Notes under the pieces: generated by a model
The model's input: the letters and a program-made list of their open reading frames with translations, nothing else
Databases searched by the model: none
Told to the model about the DNA's origin: nothing
Shown: positions 54,686 through 63,349 of the stretch, piece by piece
How positions within the stretch are numbered: the first letter of the stretch is position 1
How the letters are laid out: each line of letters opens with the position of its first letter
Program-made: the position numbers and the translations under genes
DNA from: Myxosarcina sp. GA_180221_E-2-1-MAG-40_15
Lineage (GTDB): Bacteria > Cyanobacteriota > Cyanobacteriia > Cyanobacteriales > Xenococcaceae
Assembly (NCBI GenBank): GCA_020692205.1
Contig: JAIMKV010000008.1
Span: 39,428 to 103,427, forward strand
Length of the DNA: 64,000 nt
Reading direction: 5' to 3'

Positions 54686-55111
54686 TTATCCCAAAGGAAT
54701 TGCCTTAACTGTTTTAGTTGCTAAAACTCTAATCTTGACAATTAGCTCGTTCTGCATCGATTCGCTATTACCTCCCAAAGCGGTTTGAGGTTTAGCCATC
54801 ACATCTACCGCCCCAGCTTTCATTACTTCATAGATATTGTCTATATCGGACTTTTGGACGGCGTTACTCAACACCAAAATAGGTGTTGGTTGATGCGCCA
54901 TAACTTGCTTAGTAAATTCCAAGCCATCCATTACAGGCATTTGTAAATCCGCGCAAATTACGTCAGGGTTTAAGAGCGAAACCATATCCAAACCTTGCTT
55001 ACCATTGCTTGCTTTGCCAACTACTTCAATGTGGGCAGAAGAATTCAGCATTTTTTCATAGATGTTAATTGCCACATCGGAATCTTCAACTAATAAAACT
55101 CTAATTGCCAT
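54686..55111 (-). CDS. Orphan CheB-type receiver protein
   Basis: The 141-residue protein is a phospho-receiver (VLLVEDSDVAINIYEKML) with phosphoacceptor D55 (VICADLQMPVMDG). Its ILVLSNAVQK...NIYEVMKAGAVDVMAKP and the tail ELIVKIRVLATKTV match the receiver and linker of CheB methylesterase, but the catalytic domain is absent. It is about 75-80% identical by eye to the next gene upstream. It is the last gene of the operon after a 204-base gap. It probably competes for CheA phosphate or acts as an output or sink protein; that role is inference. Confidence 0.83.
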   Translation of the reverse strand: MAIRVLLVEDSDVAINIYEKMLNSSAHIEVVGKASNGKQGLDMVSLLNPDVICADLQMPVMDGLEFTKQVMAHQPTPILVLSNAVQKSDIDNIYEVMKAGAVDVMAKPQTALGGNSESMQNELIVKIRVLATKTVKAIPLG

Positions 55112-55315
55112 GATATTTGATTCTAATTAACTAGTATTTTGATATTAGGACGAGAAAAAAATGGGTCAGTTGTTTACCAAAGGTTTTCCGCCTGCCAGTA
55201 CTCTCAAGCAAACATAGCGAAAAGAGATAGCATCATTTTGATGTCGAAAAATCATTATGAATTTTAAATTAATTTCAAATTAAACATTAGATAGCTAGAT
55301 AGCTCAAACTAAGTA

Positions 55316-55744
55316 CTAATTTAGAGGAATATGCGTAACTTTTTTGTTAGCTAAAACCCTAATCTTTACAATCAGTTCTTTCTGGGTAGATTCGGTATTA
55401 CCGCCCGAAGCAGTTCGAGGTTTGGGCATGACATCCACTGCCCCAGCTTTCATCACTTCATAAATATTGTCTATATCATCTTTTTGCACGCTATTACTTA
55501 TGATTAAAATCGGCGTAGGATGATATGCCATGACTTGTTTGGTGAGTTCAAAACCGTTCATTACAGGCATTTCTAAGTCAGCACAAATTACATCGGGTTT
55601 CAGCTCAGAAACCAAATCAAATCCCTCTTTGCCGTTGCAGGCTTTGCCAACCACCTCAATGTGAGGGGAAGAGTTGAGCATCTTTTCATAGATATTAATT
55701 GCTACGGGAGAGTCTTCAACTAAGACAACTTTGATCTTGTTCAT
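55316..55744 (-). CDS. Orphan CheB-type receiver protein (paralogue)
   Basis: This 142-residue receiver parallels its downstream neighbour: VVLVEDSPVAINIYEKML, phosphoacceptor D56 (VICADLEMPVMNG), ISNSVQKDDIDNIYEVMKAG and KELIVKIRVLANKKV. It also lacks any methylesterase domain. It follows the CheA gene by seven bases, so it is translated with it. The two copies indicate a recent local duplication. Confidence 0.83.
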   Translation of the reverse strand: MNKIKVVLVEDSPVAINIYEKMLNSSPHIEVVGKACNGKEGFDLVSELKPDVICADLEMPVMNGFELTKQVMAYHPTPILIISNSVQKDDIDNIYEVMKAGAVDVMPKPRTASGGNTESTQKELIVKIRVLANKKVTHIPLN

Positions 55745-55751
55745 GGTAAGT

Positions 55752-58094
55752 TTAATTATTGTGGTTAACTAATTGATCGAGAGTTTGAAATAAAATTTGT
55801 TGGTCGAAATCACCTTTGGTTAAATAGGCATTTGCTCCTGCATCCATCCCACGTCGTTTGTCCTCTGGCGAAGCCAAAGTAGTAATTAGTACTATGGGCA
55901 GTTGTTTATATTTATCGTTTTGACGAATATTGGCAATCATTTCTAAACCATTCATCTGAGGCATTTCAATATCAGACAGCACAATATCAAATTCTTGTGC
56001 TTGAATTTTTTGTAACCCATCCAAACCATTTACAGCGACAGTGACATCATAACCACCATTCTTTAGCAGGCGCTGCATTTGAGTACGAATAATCATGGAG
56101 TCTTCTACTAGCAGCAGTTTATTTTTGGCTGAGAGTGCCACTGAAGAGTAAATGCTGTGCCAAGTACCGTTTTTAAGAGAATGAAGTAGGTCTTTGGGAT
56201 TGAGAATCATGCACACTTCGCCATTGCCTAAAATAGTCGCGCCTGCAATATTGGGAATACGCTTGAGTAATTTACTCTGAGGTTTAAGGGTAATATTCTG
56301 TCGATCTACAAAAGCATTAACGATTAAGCAGAAATATTCTTTGCCTATAGCTAAAACTAGTCCAAATAATTTTTTAGCTGTACTAATTGCTGGAGTTTGA
56401 TTAGAAGTGGGTAGTTTTAATAAAGTTCCTAACCTAGCTAAAGAAATCGGTCGATTTTCATAATCGATTACCTCGCTATTGTCAATAGTATAAATATCAT
56501 CTATAGCGATCGCTAGCATATTAATGATAGACTCAACTGGTATGGCGTAAAGGTTTTTGGCTTCTGCGACAATTAATACTCTTGTAGTAACTAGGCTACT
56601 ACCCAAACGAAGTTTAAATTTACAGCCGTTACCAGAGATAGAAGTTACCTGGATTGAGCCTGGCAATCGTTCTACATTAGCCCGAACTACATCTAGACCG
56701 ATTCCTCTGCCTGAAAGCTCAGTAATTTCGGTACGAGTAGAAAAGCCAGAAGCAAAGATTAAAGATTGAATCTCGTCTTCACTCATCTTAGCTAGTTCAG
56801 CTTCTGTACGAACCTGTCGCCTAATAGCGGTCTGTTTAATCTTGTCAAGATTCAAGCCTCGACCATCATCGCAGATCTCAACCCCAATGCTATTACCAGT
56901 TTGATAACCTCGCAGCACCAGAGTCGCTGTTGCGGGTTTACCTTGTTGGATACGTTCTGCGGGAATTTCGATGCCATGATCGATCGCATTACGAATTAAA
57001 TGCAGCAGAGGATCTTTAATTGCTTCTAAAATCTTTTTATCAGCTTGAGTATCCCCGCCTTCAATTACCAAATTAATTTCTTTACCCTGTTGTTTAGCTA
57101 GATCTCTCACCATGCGGGGAAATAGATTAAAAACATCAGACAAAGGTAAGCGCCGTAATTCTTGAATGCCAACTTCTAAGCGATCGGCGATTAAATTTAA
57201 ACTATTAATATCCTCGTTAGCCCTAATCTTTAAATAATTAACTAAGCTGCCGAAAGATGCTAAACGTTGCTGAACATTATTAACAACAAGCTTGAAAGGT
57301 TGGAGTTCCTCGGGAGGTAAATTAATTTCAATTTGGTCGAACATCGAACGATTTTGAGCATTGTCTTTATTCCACTGCTCCCATAAATCCAGCATTTGAT
57401 TGATTTCCGTCATCTGGCTAGAAATCCTTAGCTTGGTTACAGTTAACTCATTAGCATGAGTCATTAAAGTATCGAGCTTTTGCGGTTCAACTCGAACAGT
57501 CTCAATAGAATAGTCTTTGATCGGTGCAGCTACTGCTGGCTGAGAATTTTTGATGGTAAAGAAATCAGATCCTGATTCTGATTGAGATACTAATGTTTTT
57601 TCCCCAGCTTCTTCATTAAACAGATTAATACTATTACTGTCATTCAATAAAGCTACTGGAAAATTAGCATCTTCAAATAGATCTGCTTCAGAATTACCAG
57701 TAGATTGAGAGACATCTGATGCACCCATTAATGATGCCAACACCTCAAAAGTATTTACCTCTACTGCTTCTCCAGTAATTGCCTGATGAGAAAGACGCTC
57801 GATGGCATCAATCCCTAGGTACAGGCGATCGCATAATTCGGGAGTTATTTCTCCGTTTCCGGCTTTGATTCCCTCAACACAATCTTCTAGATGATGTACC
57901 AGCATTTCAATATCATTCAACCCCAGCATTCGAGAATCCCCTTTTAGGGTATGTGCCTCGCGCAAAAATTCTTCAATGGCTGCTGTGTCTCGGGGATTTT
58001 TCTCCAGGATCATTAAATCGGATTCTAGTTTAGCAAGGTGTTCACTACTAGAAGTTTTATAAAGCTCTCTTAATTCTTCGTCTTCAATCATCAT
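55752..58094 (-). CDS. Hybrid CheA histidine kinase with C-terminal receiver
   Basis: The 780-residue kinase has an Hpt domain (1-110) with His48 in EAHTLKGDSRMLG, a linker and dimerisation part (about 200-330), a HATPase (LLHLIRNAIDHGIEIPAER, CDDGRGLNLD, SGRGIGLDVV; about 345-500), a CheW-like domain (about 505-640) and a C-terminal receiver (LLLVEDSMIIRTQMQRLL, DIVLSDIEMPQMNGLEM). This is the PixL/TaxAY1-like layout that drives type IV pilus taxis in cyanobacteria. It starts at ATG 58094; the second ATG three bases later is equally possible. Confidence 0.93.
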   Translation of the reverse strand: MMIEDEELRELYKTSSSEHLAKLESDLMILEKNPRDTAAIEEFLREAHTLKGDSRMLGLNDIEMLVHHLEDCVEGIKAGNGEITPELCDRLYLGIDAIERLSHQAITGEAVEVNTFEVLASLMGASDVSQSTGNSEADLFEDANFPVALLNDSNSINLFNEEAGEKTLVSQSESGSDFFTIKNSQPAVAAPIKDYSIETVRVEPQKLDTLMTHANELTVTKLRISSQMTEINQMLDLWEQWNKDNAQNRSMFDQIEINLPPEELQPFKLVVNNVQQRLASFGSLVNYLKIRANEDINSLNLIADRLEVGIQELRRLPLSDVFNLFPRMVRDLAKQQGKEINLVIEGGDTQADKKILEAIKDPLLHLIRNAIDHGIEIPAERIQQGKPATATLVLRGYQTGNSIGVEICDDGRGLNLDKIKQTAIRRQVRTEAELAKMSEDEIQSLIFASGFSTRTEITELSGRGIGLDVVRANVERLPGSIQVTSISGNGCKFKLRLGSSLVTTRVLIVAEAKNLYAIPVESIINMLAIAIDDIYTIDNSEVIDYENRPISLARLGTLLKLPTSNQTPAISTAKKLFGLVLAIGKEYFCLIVNAFVDRQNITLKPQSKLLKRIPNIAGATILGNGEVCMILNPKDLLHSLKNGTWHSIYSSVALSAKNKLLLVEDSMIIRTQMQRLLKNGGYDVTVAVNGLDGLQKIQAQEFDIVLSDIEMPQMNGLEMIANIRQNDKYKQLPIVLITTLASPEDKRRGMDAGANAYLTKGDFDQQILFQTLDQLVNHNN

Positions 58095-58172
58095 TAGTTT
58101 TTAATCGTAAAAACAGTAGTCCCAAATTTAAGATCAAGGATCAAAGTCAGTCAAACAATGCTAAATCCATAA

Positions 58173-59651
58173 TTAGGTAATAGCTTTTAATTTTTCAGCA
58201 AAGTTTTGCAGTTTAATCGCAGAAGTTTTGACTTGATCGATACCAACTGCGGTATCTTTAGCATCAAGGTTGAGAGCATTAATTGCTGACATAATATCTT
58301 GAATATCGATCGCCTGTTGCTTGGTATTTTGGAAAATTGCTTGACTATTAGTGAATACACCATTGATCGCATTTTTTACGTTGATAAACGTCTGCACCGT
58401 ATCTGTTGCTAGTTCGATACTAGATTCAGCAGTTTTCTTACCTTCATCTGTTACCATTACCGCACTGTTCATTGCTGCTTGGATATCTGCCACCAAACTA
58501 TTAATTGTGTTAGCCGAGCGACGACTTTCATCAGCTAAGCGACGAATTTCATCAGCTACTACACCAAAACCTTTGCCTTCTTCCCCGACGCGAGCTGCCT
58601 CGACTGAAGCCTTGAGAGCTAGCATATTGGTTTGAGTTGCCACACCTTCTACCACGTCAGATATAGCTGAGATCTGACCCGTCTGTTGGCTCAAATTCAT
58701 AATTTCTTCGGCAATATCTCTAACCCTAGTTTTGAGATTTTCCATACCCATCAAGGTTTGTTCAATCGTCTGCGAACCTTTCTCGGCTAGAGACAAAGCT
58801 TCACTAGCACCAGCAGCTGAGTCTTCAGCTTGTTTGGCTGACTGTCTCGAAGCACTTCCCAGTAAATCTACAGTAGCTGTAGTCTGATTAACCGAATTTG
58901 CCTGCTGTAAAATAACTTTTTCCTGTTTAGCGACCGTGGCAGTCATCTCGGCTGACGTTTGAGAAATGAGTGTTTCTAGGTCGTTAATTGCCTGAATGTA
59001 TCGTCTCATTCTACGTAATACCAAAATCCAGGCAAATAACAAGACACCAGAACCGATCGCGATGCTTGTCAATGCTGACAAGGTTAGTCTGGTTTGGCGT
59101 TGAATATTATTATCGACAAATTCTTTAAGAGTATCGGTAGTTTCGACTAACCCTTGGGCATAAATTGCCTTTTGAGCCTCGTATTCTGGACTTAGAAGCA
59201 AAGCTGTTGCGGCTTGAAGCTCACCCTGAGCAATTAAGGCAAAAGCTCGATCCTCCATGGCAATTAGCTGATCGTTTGCTGCATCGGTCTGGGCGATCGC
59301 ATCACTGGCAAATGCTTGGGGTACAAGGACTTCAGTTTGAGCTATGGCATCATCTAATTGGGGAACAACATCCAAATAGCGTTTTTCCCATCTTTCGTCA
59401 CCAGTGGTAGCGGCTAAACGCGCACTAGAGGTTAGAACTTCGTCAAAATAAGTAATTTGATTACTTAGATTAAGGATTTTGAGATCTCGATTATTTACTT
59501 GCCTGATAGCGTCGTATAAATCCAGAATATACCAAACCATTCCCCCACATAGGGCGAAAGTAAGAATAATGGGAACTAGAAGTATTCTGAGATATTCAAA
59601 CCTTTTTGATTTAAGAGGAATACCTGGATTTTGTTGAGCCGATTCGGACAT
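58173..59651 (-). CDS. Methyl-accepting chemotaxis protein (periplasmic 4-helix type)
   Basis: The 492-residue receptor has membrane segments at about 26-48 and 195-215, a helical periplasmic domain between them (NLSNQITYFDEVLTSSARLA), and a cytoplasmic signalling domain with the hairpin tip LKASVEAARVGEEGKGFGVV. No HAMP or GAF/bilin domain is seen. A photoreceptor of the PixJ type needs GAF domains, so this receptor probably senses a chemical or mechanical signal. Confidence 0.88.
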   Translation of the reverse strand: MSESAQQNPGIPLKSKRFEYLRILLVPIILTFALCGGMVWYILDLYDAIRQVNNRDLKILNLSNQITYFDEVLTSSARLAATTGDERWEKRYLDVVPQLDDAIAQTEVLVPQAFASDAIAQTDAANDQLIAMEDRAFALIAQGELQAATALLLSPEYEAQKAIYAQGLVETTDTLKEFVDNNIQRQTRLTLSALTSIAIGSGVLLFAWILVLRRMRRYIQAINDLETLISQTSAEMTATVAKQEKVILQQANSVNQTTATVDLLGSASRQSAKQAEDSAAGASEALSLAEKGSQTIEQTLMGMENLKTRVRDIAEEIMNLSQQTGQISAISDVVEGVATQTNMLALKASVEAARVGEEGKGFGVVADEIRRLADESRRSANTINSLVADIQAAMNSAVMVTDEGKKTAESSIELATDTVQTFINVKNAINGVFTNSQAIFQNTKQQAIDIQDIMSAINALNLDAKDTAVGIDQVKTSAIKLQNFAEKLKAIT

Positions 59652-59682
59652 ATACTACTCCAATAATTTAAAAAAATAATTA

Positions 59683-61041
59683 TTAAACAATTGTTCTTAA
59701 CTCATTAGCAGATTGTTTTAACTGCACTGTAGAAGCTTTTACCTCTCCCATATCGGCTGCCGTATCCATTGCCCCCAGGTTAAGAGCATTAACGGTTGCC
59801 AGAATTTCTTGAATACCTACCGCCTGTAGTTTGGCTGCATCAGAAATTTGTAAGGTATTGGAGAAGACGCTATTAACTGCATCTTTGACCCCAATTAGCG
59901 ATCGCGCTGTTTCCTGAGCTAGTTCAATACTAGATTCGGCAGTTTTCTTCCCTTCATCAGTGACGATTACCGCACTGCCGATCGCTTCTTGTACGTCTGT
60001 AACCAAATGATTAATTTTATCGGCAGATCTGCGGCTTTCATCGGCTAATTTACGAATTTCGCTTGCCACTACCCTAAAACCTTTACCTTGCTCTCCGGCA
60101 TGAGCAGCTTCCACCGCGGCATTAAGTGCCAACATATTTGTTTGATTTGCCAAGTCCCTTACCAGCTGGGATACGGTAGCGATCTGACCTGTTTGCTCAC
60201 TCAAATTCTTAATTTGTTCAGCGATCGCCCGAACCTTGTCTTTGAGGTTTTCCATTCCTGTCATAGTTTGTTCTACAGTTTGCGAACCTTCTTCTGCCAA
60301 AGCTAATACTTGACTTGCACCAGTCGCTGAGGCTTCTGCTTGAATTGCTGAACGTCGAGAGGATTCTCCTAATTGATCCACGGTAGAAGTAGCTTGGCTA
60401 ACCGAACCTGCCTGTTCGTAGGCTACTACCTCTTGGCGTTCTACCTTCGAGGCAATATCGTCAGAGGAACGAGCAATATTACTCGTAAAATTGTTTAGAG
60501 TATTGGTAATTCTGCGTGAACCAGCAACAATTGCACCCACAATAATCAAGTTGAAGAATGCCACCAATAGCTGAATCGTTCTTAACTGTCGGACATCGGC
60601 TGCTGAATATTCCTCGGCTGCGTTTACCGCTGCATTAGTTAGTTCAAATAGCTTTTCACTTTCTTTTAACAGAGCAGCACGGTTGGCTTCTGTAGGTTGA
60701 GTTCTCACCTGCTGAATTAACTCTTTGGACAGTTCCCATTGAACCTGCGCTGACTGCATCCTGGCAATATATTCTGGATCTTTAGCCTGAGGAAGTCCTA
60801 ATTCCTCACTGCCATTGATTAAGCCATCGATTAGATTGCTTAACTTAGTAATTAGTTCATCGTTAGGACTATTAGCTAGTTCGAGCTTAATCGCTCTTTG
60901 AGTAGCCCCCCGAGCCACCCCAGACTGATTAATCACTTTAGAATCGTCTTCGGAGGATTTAAGGAAAATTATACCTACGTTAGCTATTGCCAGAACAGCA
61001 ATACTCAAAGCACCTAAGGTGAGCTGAGTTCTAATTTTCAT
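59683..61041 (-). CDS. PilJ-like methyl-accepting chemotaxis protein
   Basis: The 452-residue receptor has membrane segments at about 7-28 and 155-176 and a periplasmic PilJ/NarX-type helical domain (VINQSGVARGATQRAIKLEL). Its signalling domain has the hairpin LNAAVEAAHAGEQGKGFRVV. No HAMP or GAF domain is seen. PilJ-type sensors work with type IV pili. It shares the C-terminal half with its downstream neighbour, and the two may form heteromeric arrays with the same CheA. Confidence 0.88.
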   Translation of the reverse strand: MKIRTQLTLGALSIAVLAIANVGIIFLKSSEDDSKVINQSGVARGATQRAIKLELANSPNDELITKLSNLIDGLINGSEELGLPQAKDPEYIARMQSAQVQWELSKELIQQVRTQPTEANRAALLKESEKLFELTNAAVNAAEEYSAADVRQLRTIQLLVAFFNLIIVGAIVAGSRRITNTLNNFTSNIARSSDDIASKVERQEVVAYEQAGSVSQATSTVDQLGESSRRSAIQAEASATGASQVLALAEEGSQTVEQTMTGMENLKDKVRAIAEQIKNLSEQTGQIATVSQLVRDLANQTNMLALNAAVEAAHAGEQGKGFRVVASEIRKLADESRRSADKINHLVTDVQEAIGSAVIVTDEGKKTAESSIELAQETARSLIGVKDAVNSVFSNTLQISDAAKLQAVGIQEILATVNALNLGAMDTAADMGEVKASTVQLKQSANELRTIV

Positions 61042-61083
61042 ATTGGTTACCCGTAAATTAATTTAGTTAATCAAAATATTTGT

Positions 61084-62133
61084 TTATGCCATCAACTCCA
61101 CCGTCATTGCTCCCTGAGTCATCAGCTTTGGTATATCGAGCAGGTTGAGCGGTTGGTTTTGATAATTTGCCATGCCCTTGAGATAGGCTGCGGTATTAGG
61201 ATTGATCGCTACTGGAACAGACTTAAGTTGCTGGGGACGAAAATCAATCACATCAAATACTTCCTCCACCACAATTCCTGCAACTATGTCATCGACTTCA
61301 ATGACTACTGCTTTGGTAGGTTGATTATTGCTAGTTACGTCTAAATTCAAAGGCTGACGAATATCTACTAAAGTTAAAATTTCCCCCCTTAAGTTGGTAT
61401 TGCCGATAATATGAGCAGGGCAACAGGGAATAACTGTAACTCGTTCAATTTTGGTAAACTCTCTGACGATACTTAAATCTAGGCCAAAATAATCACCATT
61501 AATACTAACTACGGCAACTGGTATTATTTCGGTTGATTCAGGATCATTTGTTGCTTCTTTGAGGTTAACAGCACGTTGGTGCAAAATTTCCCTAGTGTTA
61601 GAAGAAGCTGTCGGAAAATATGTATCGTAAAAATTGCTGGCTATTGATTTTATTTCTGTTTCTGGTTGAGGATTTTCTGGATCGACTAAAGTGGCCAAAG
61701 TATCAGGATGGCGGACTAGATGGTTTACATCAAGCAAAATAATCATTTCATCATCAAGCTCAATAACACCCTGAACAAAAGCCTGGTTAACGTTGCGCTC
61801 TCGTCCGTAAGCTAAATCAGCCTGAATGTAGCGATCGTCAATATCGATCACCGTTTCTACTTGATGTACGATTATCCCTACCAGCAGTTTCTCAGACTTG
61901 ACTACAATTACGCTGTCTGTCAGGTGACATCGTTCAAATTGATGACCAAAGCGCAGATTTAAGTGCATCACTGGGATAAACAGAGAATGCAGGTTAAGCA
62001 ACCCGACAACATCTGGCGGTGCTTCGGCTACAGGAGTTAATTCAGGTAATAAAAAGATCTCTGTAACTGATTCGGCGGCGATCGCATACCTAGTCTGGTG
62101 TAAGTCAAAAATTAAATAGGGTTTAATGCCCAT
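61084..62133 (-). CDS. Double CheW-domain coupling protein
   Basis: The 349-residue protein contains two CheW domains in tandem. The first (about 1-150) has YLIFDLHQTRYAIAAESVTE and VVGLLNLHSLFIPVMHLNLR; the second (about 180-340) has PVAVVSINGDYFGLDLSIVR and IIGNTNLRGEILTLVDIRQ. CheW couples receptors to CheA; a fused pair may bridge receptors or array sites. It lies 31 bases after the PatA-like gene and 42 bases before the PilJ-like gene. Confidence 0.9.
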   Translation of the reverse strand: MGIKPYLIFDLHQTRYAIAAESVTEIFLLPELTPVAEAPPDVVGLLNLHSLFIPVMHLNLRFGHQFERCHLTDSVIVVKSEKLLVGIIVHQVETVIDIDDRYIQADLAYGRERNVNQAFVQGVIELDDEMIILLDVNHLVRHPDTLATLVDPENPQPETEIKSIASNFYDTYFPTASSNTREILHQRAVNLKEATNDPESTEIIPVAVVSINGDYFGLDLSIVREFTKIERVTVIPCCPAHIIGNTNLRGEILTLVDIRQPLNLDVTSNNQPTKAVVIEVDDIVAGIVVEEVFDVIDFRPQQLKSVPVAINPNTAAYLKGMANYQNQPLNLLDIPKLMTQGAMTVELMA

Positions 62134-62164
62134 AATCTATTCCTTAATTTTATTGAGCTGTCAG

Positions 62165-63349
62165 CTATTGGTTGATGTATTGACGAACCACCTCTCTCAG
62201 CTCGTCTGGCTTAAACGGTTTGGTGAGATATCTACTTGTTCCAGCAATATGTCCTTTCATTTTGTTAACTAAGCCATCCCGTGCTGTTACCATAATGATT
62301 GGCAAGTCCCGAAATTTAGGCAGGGCGCGAATTGCCTTGCAAAACTCTAGGCCATCGACATCAGGCATAGTTAAATCTAGCAAGAGAAGCTGAACTGGAT
62401 GCTGATTTAAGATTTTGAGAGCTTCTGTTGCCTTATCTGCTAATAAGACGTTGTACTCTTCCTGCAAGGCGCGTTGAATCGTGGTTTGAATAATTGGACT
62501 GTCATCTACAGATAACACTACGGGTAAGCTAGATTTAGCTTGAGATTGAGCGGAAACCAGAGTTTGAGACGAGGAGGCAATCTCTGCTGATTCAACTATG
62601 GTTCGAGCATTTACAGAATTTTGGACAAAACTTACCCAGCCATTATTTACCCAATTAAAATAGCTTTTAGCCACATTCAACGGGTCTTTTCCCATTTTTT
62701 CGGCAATATCGACTAAAGTTTGTTTGCCGTCAACTGAATTTTTAAAGTGATTTTGAACCTGTGGATGATTAATTTGTTGAAGCTGTTGAGCCGTAACCAC
62801 AGGAATGGCATCCATGCTGGGTATATTAGGAGCAAAACTTCGCCATTTATCTTGACGCTGCTTTAATTCTCGTTGAATGTCAGACCAATTTAAACCATGA
62901 CCATCTTTGCCATAACTGAGGTCAAAATTATTATTTGCTCTCCACTGCGCTTCTCCTGGATGAATACTAAATTTTTCTAAAATCAAGATCACTTTCATGG
63001 TCATCAACGCTTCTACTTCTTGCCAAGTAAAAACTCTCATTCTAGTCAAGGAATTTAAAAGTTCTGAAAATGATTCAGGGTTACCGATTTTTTCGCTAGC
63101 TACCGATAAAGCAGCTTTAATCAAATCAGGTTTAAGTGTTTCGCCTAATCTTCTACAGAATTCTTGATTATTCGGTACTTGGATACCACCATAAACCAAA
63201 GCTCCATTACGCAAAATCAAAATGCAAGAACGCTGGTTCTGCCAAGAATTCACTTGAGTTTTTAAGCTCAAAATTCCACTGCTGTTGTTTTTGAATAAAG
63301 AATCAAGAATAAAAATAAGCTGATTCGATTGATATGTTTTTAAGGACAT
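62165..63349 (-). CDS. PatA/PixG-like response regulator (DUF4388 plus receiver)
   Basis: The 394-residue protein has an N-terminal DUF4388-like domain (about 1-110, LFKNNSSGILSLKTQ, RNGALVYGGIQ), a middle helical part and a C-terminal receiver (about 275-394) with LLLLDLTMPDVDGLEF (phosphoacceptor Asp) and SRYLTKPFKPDELREVV. It matches the PatA/PixG/TaxP1 group. It opens the operon, as pixG does in Synechocystis, and may control pilus motors or transcription. Confidence 0.88.
   Translation of the reverse strand: MSLKTYQSNQLIFILDSLFKNNSSGILSLKTQVNSWQNQRSCILILRNGALVYGGIQVPNNQEFCRRLGETLKPDLIKAALSVASEKIGNPESFSELLNSLTRMRVFTWQEVEALMTMKVILILEKFSIHPGEAQWRANNNFDLSYGKDGHGLNWSDIQRELKQRQDKWRSFAPNIPSMDAIPVVTAQQLQQINHPQVQNHFKNSVDGKQTLVDIAEKMGKDPLNVAKSYFNWVNNGWVSFVQNSVNARTIVESAEIASSSQTLVSAQSQAKSSLPVVLSVDDSPIIQTTIQRALQEEYNVLLADKATEALKILNQHPVQLLLLDLTMPDVDGLEFCKAIRALPKFRDLPIIMVTARDGLVNKMKGHIAGTSRYLTKPFKPDELREVVRQYINQ

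Noticed and set aside
54686..63349. Naming the taxis genes pixG, pixI, pixJ and pixL
   Set aside because: Gene order is similar, but the receptors lack GAF domains and the receivers are CheB-like instead of CheY/PixH-like; transferring the names would imply phototaxis.
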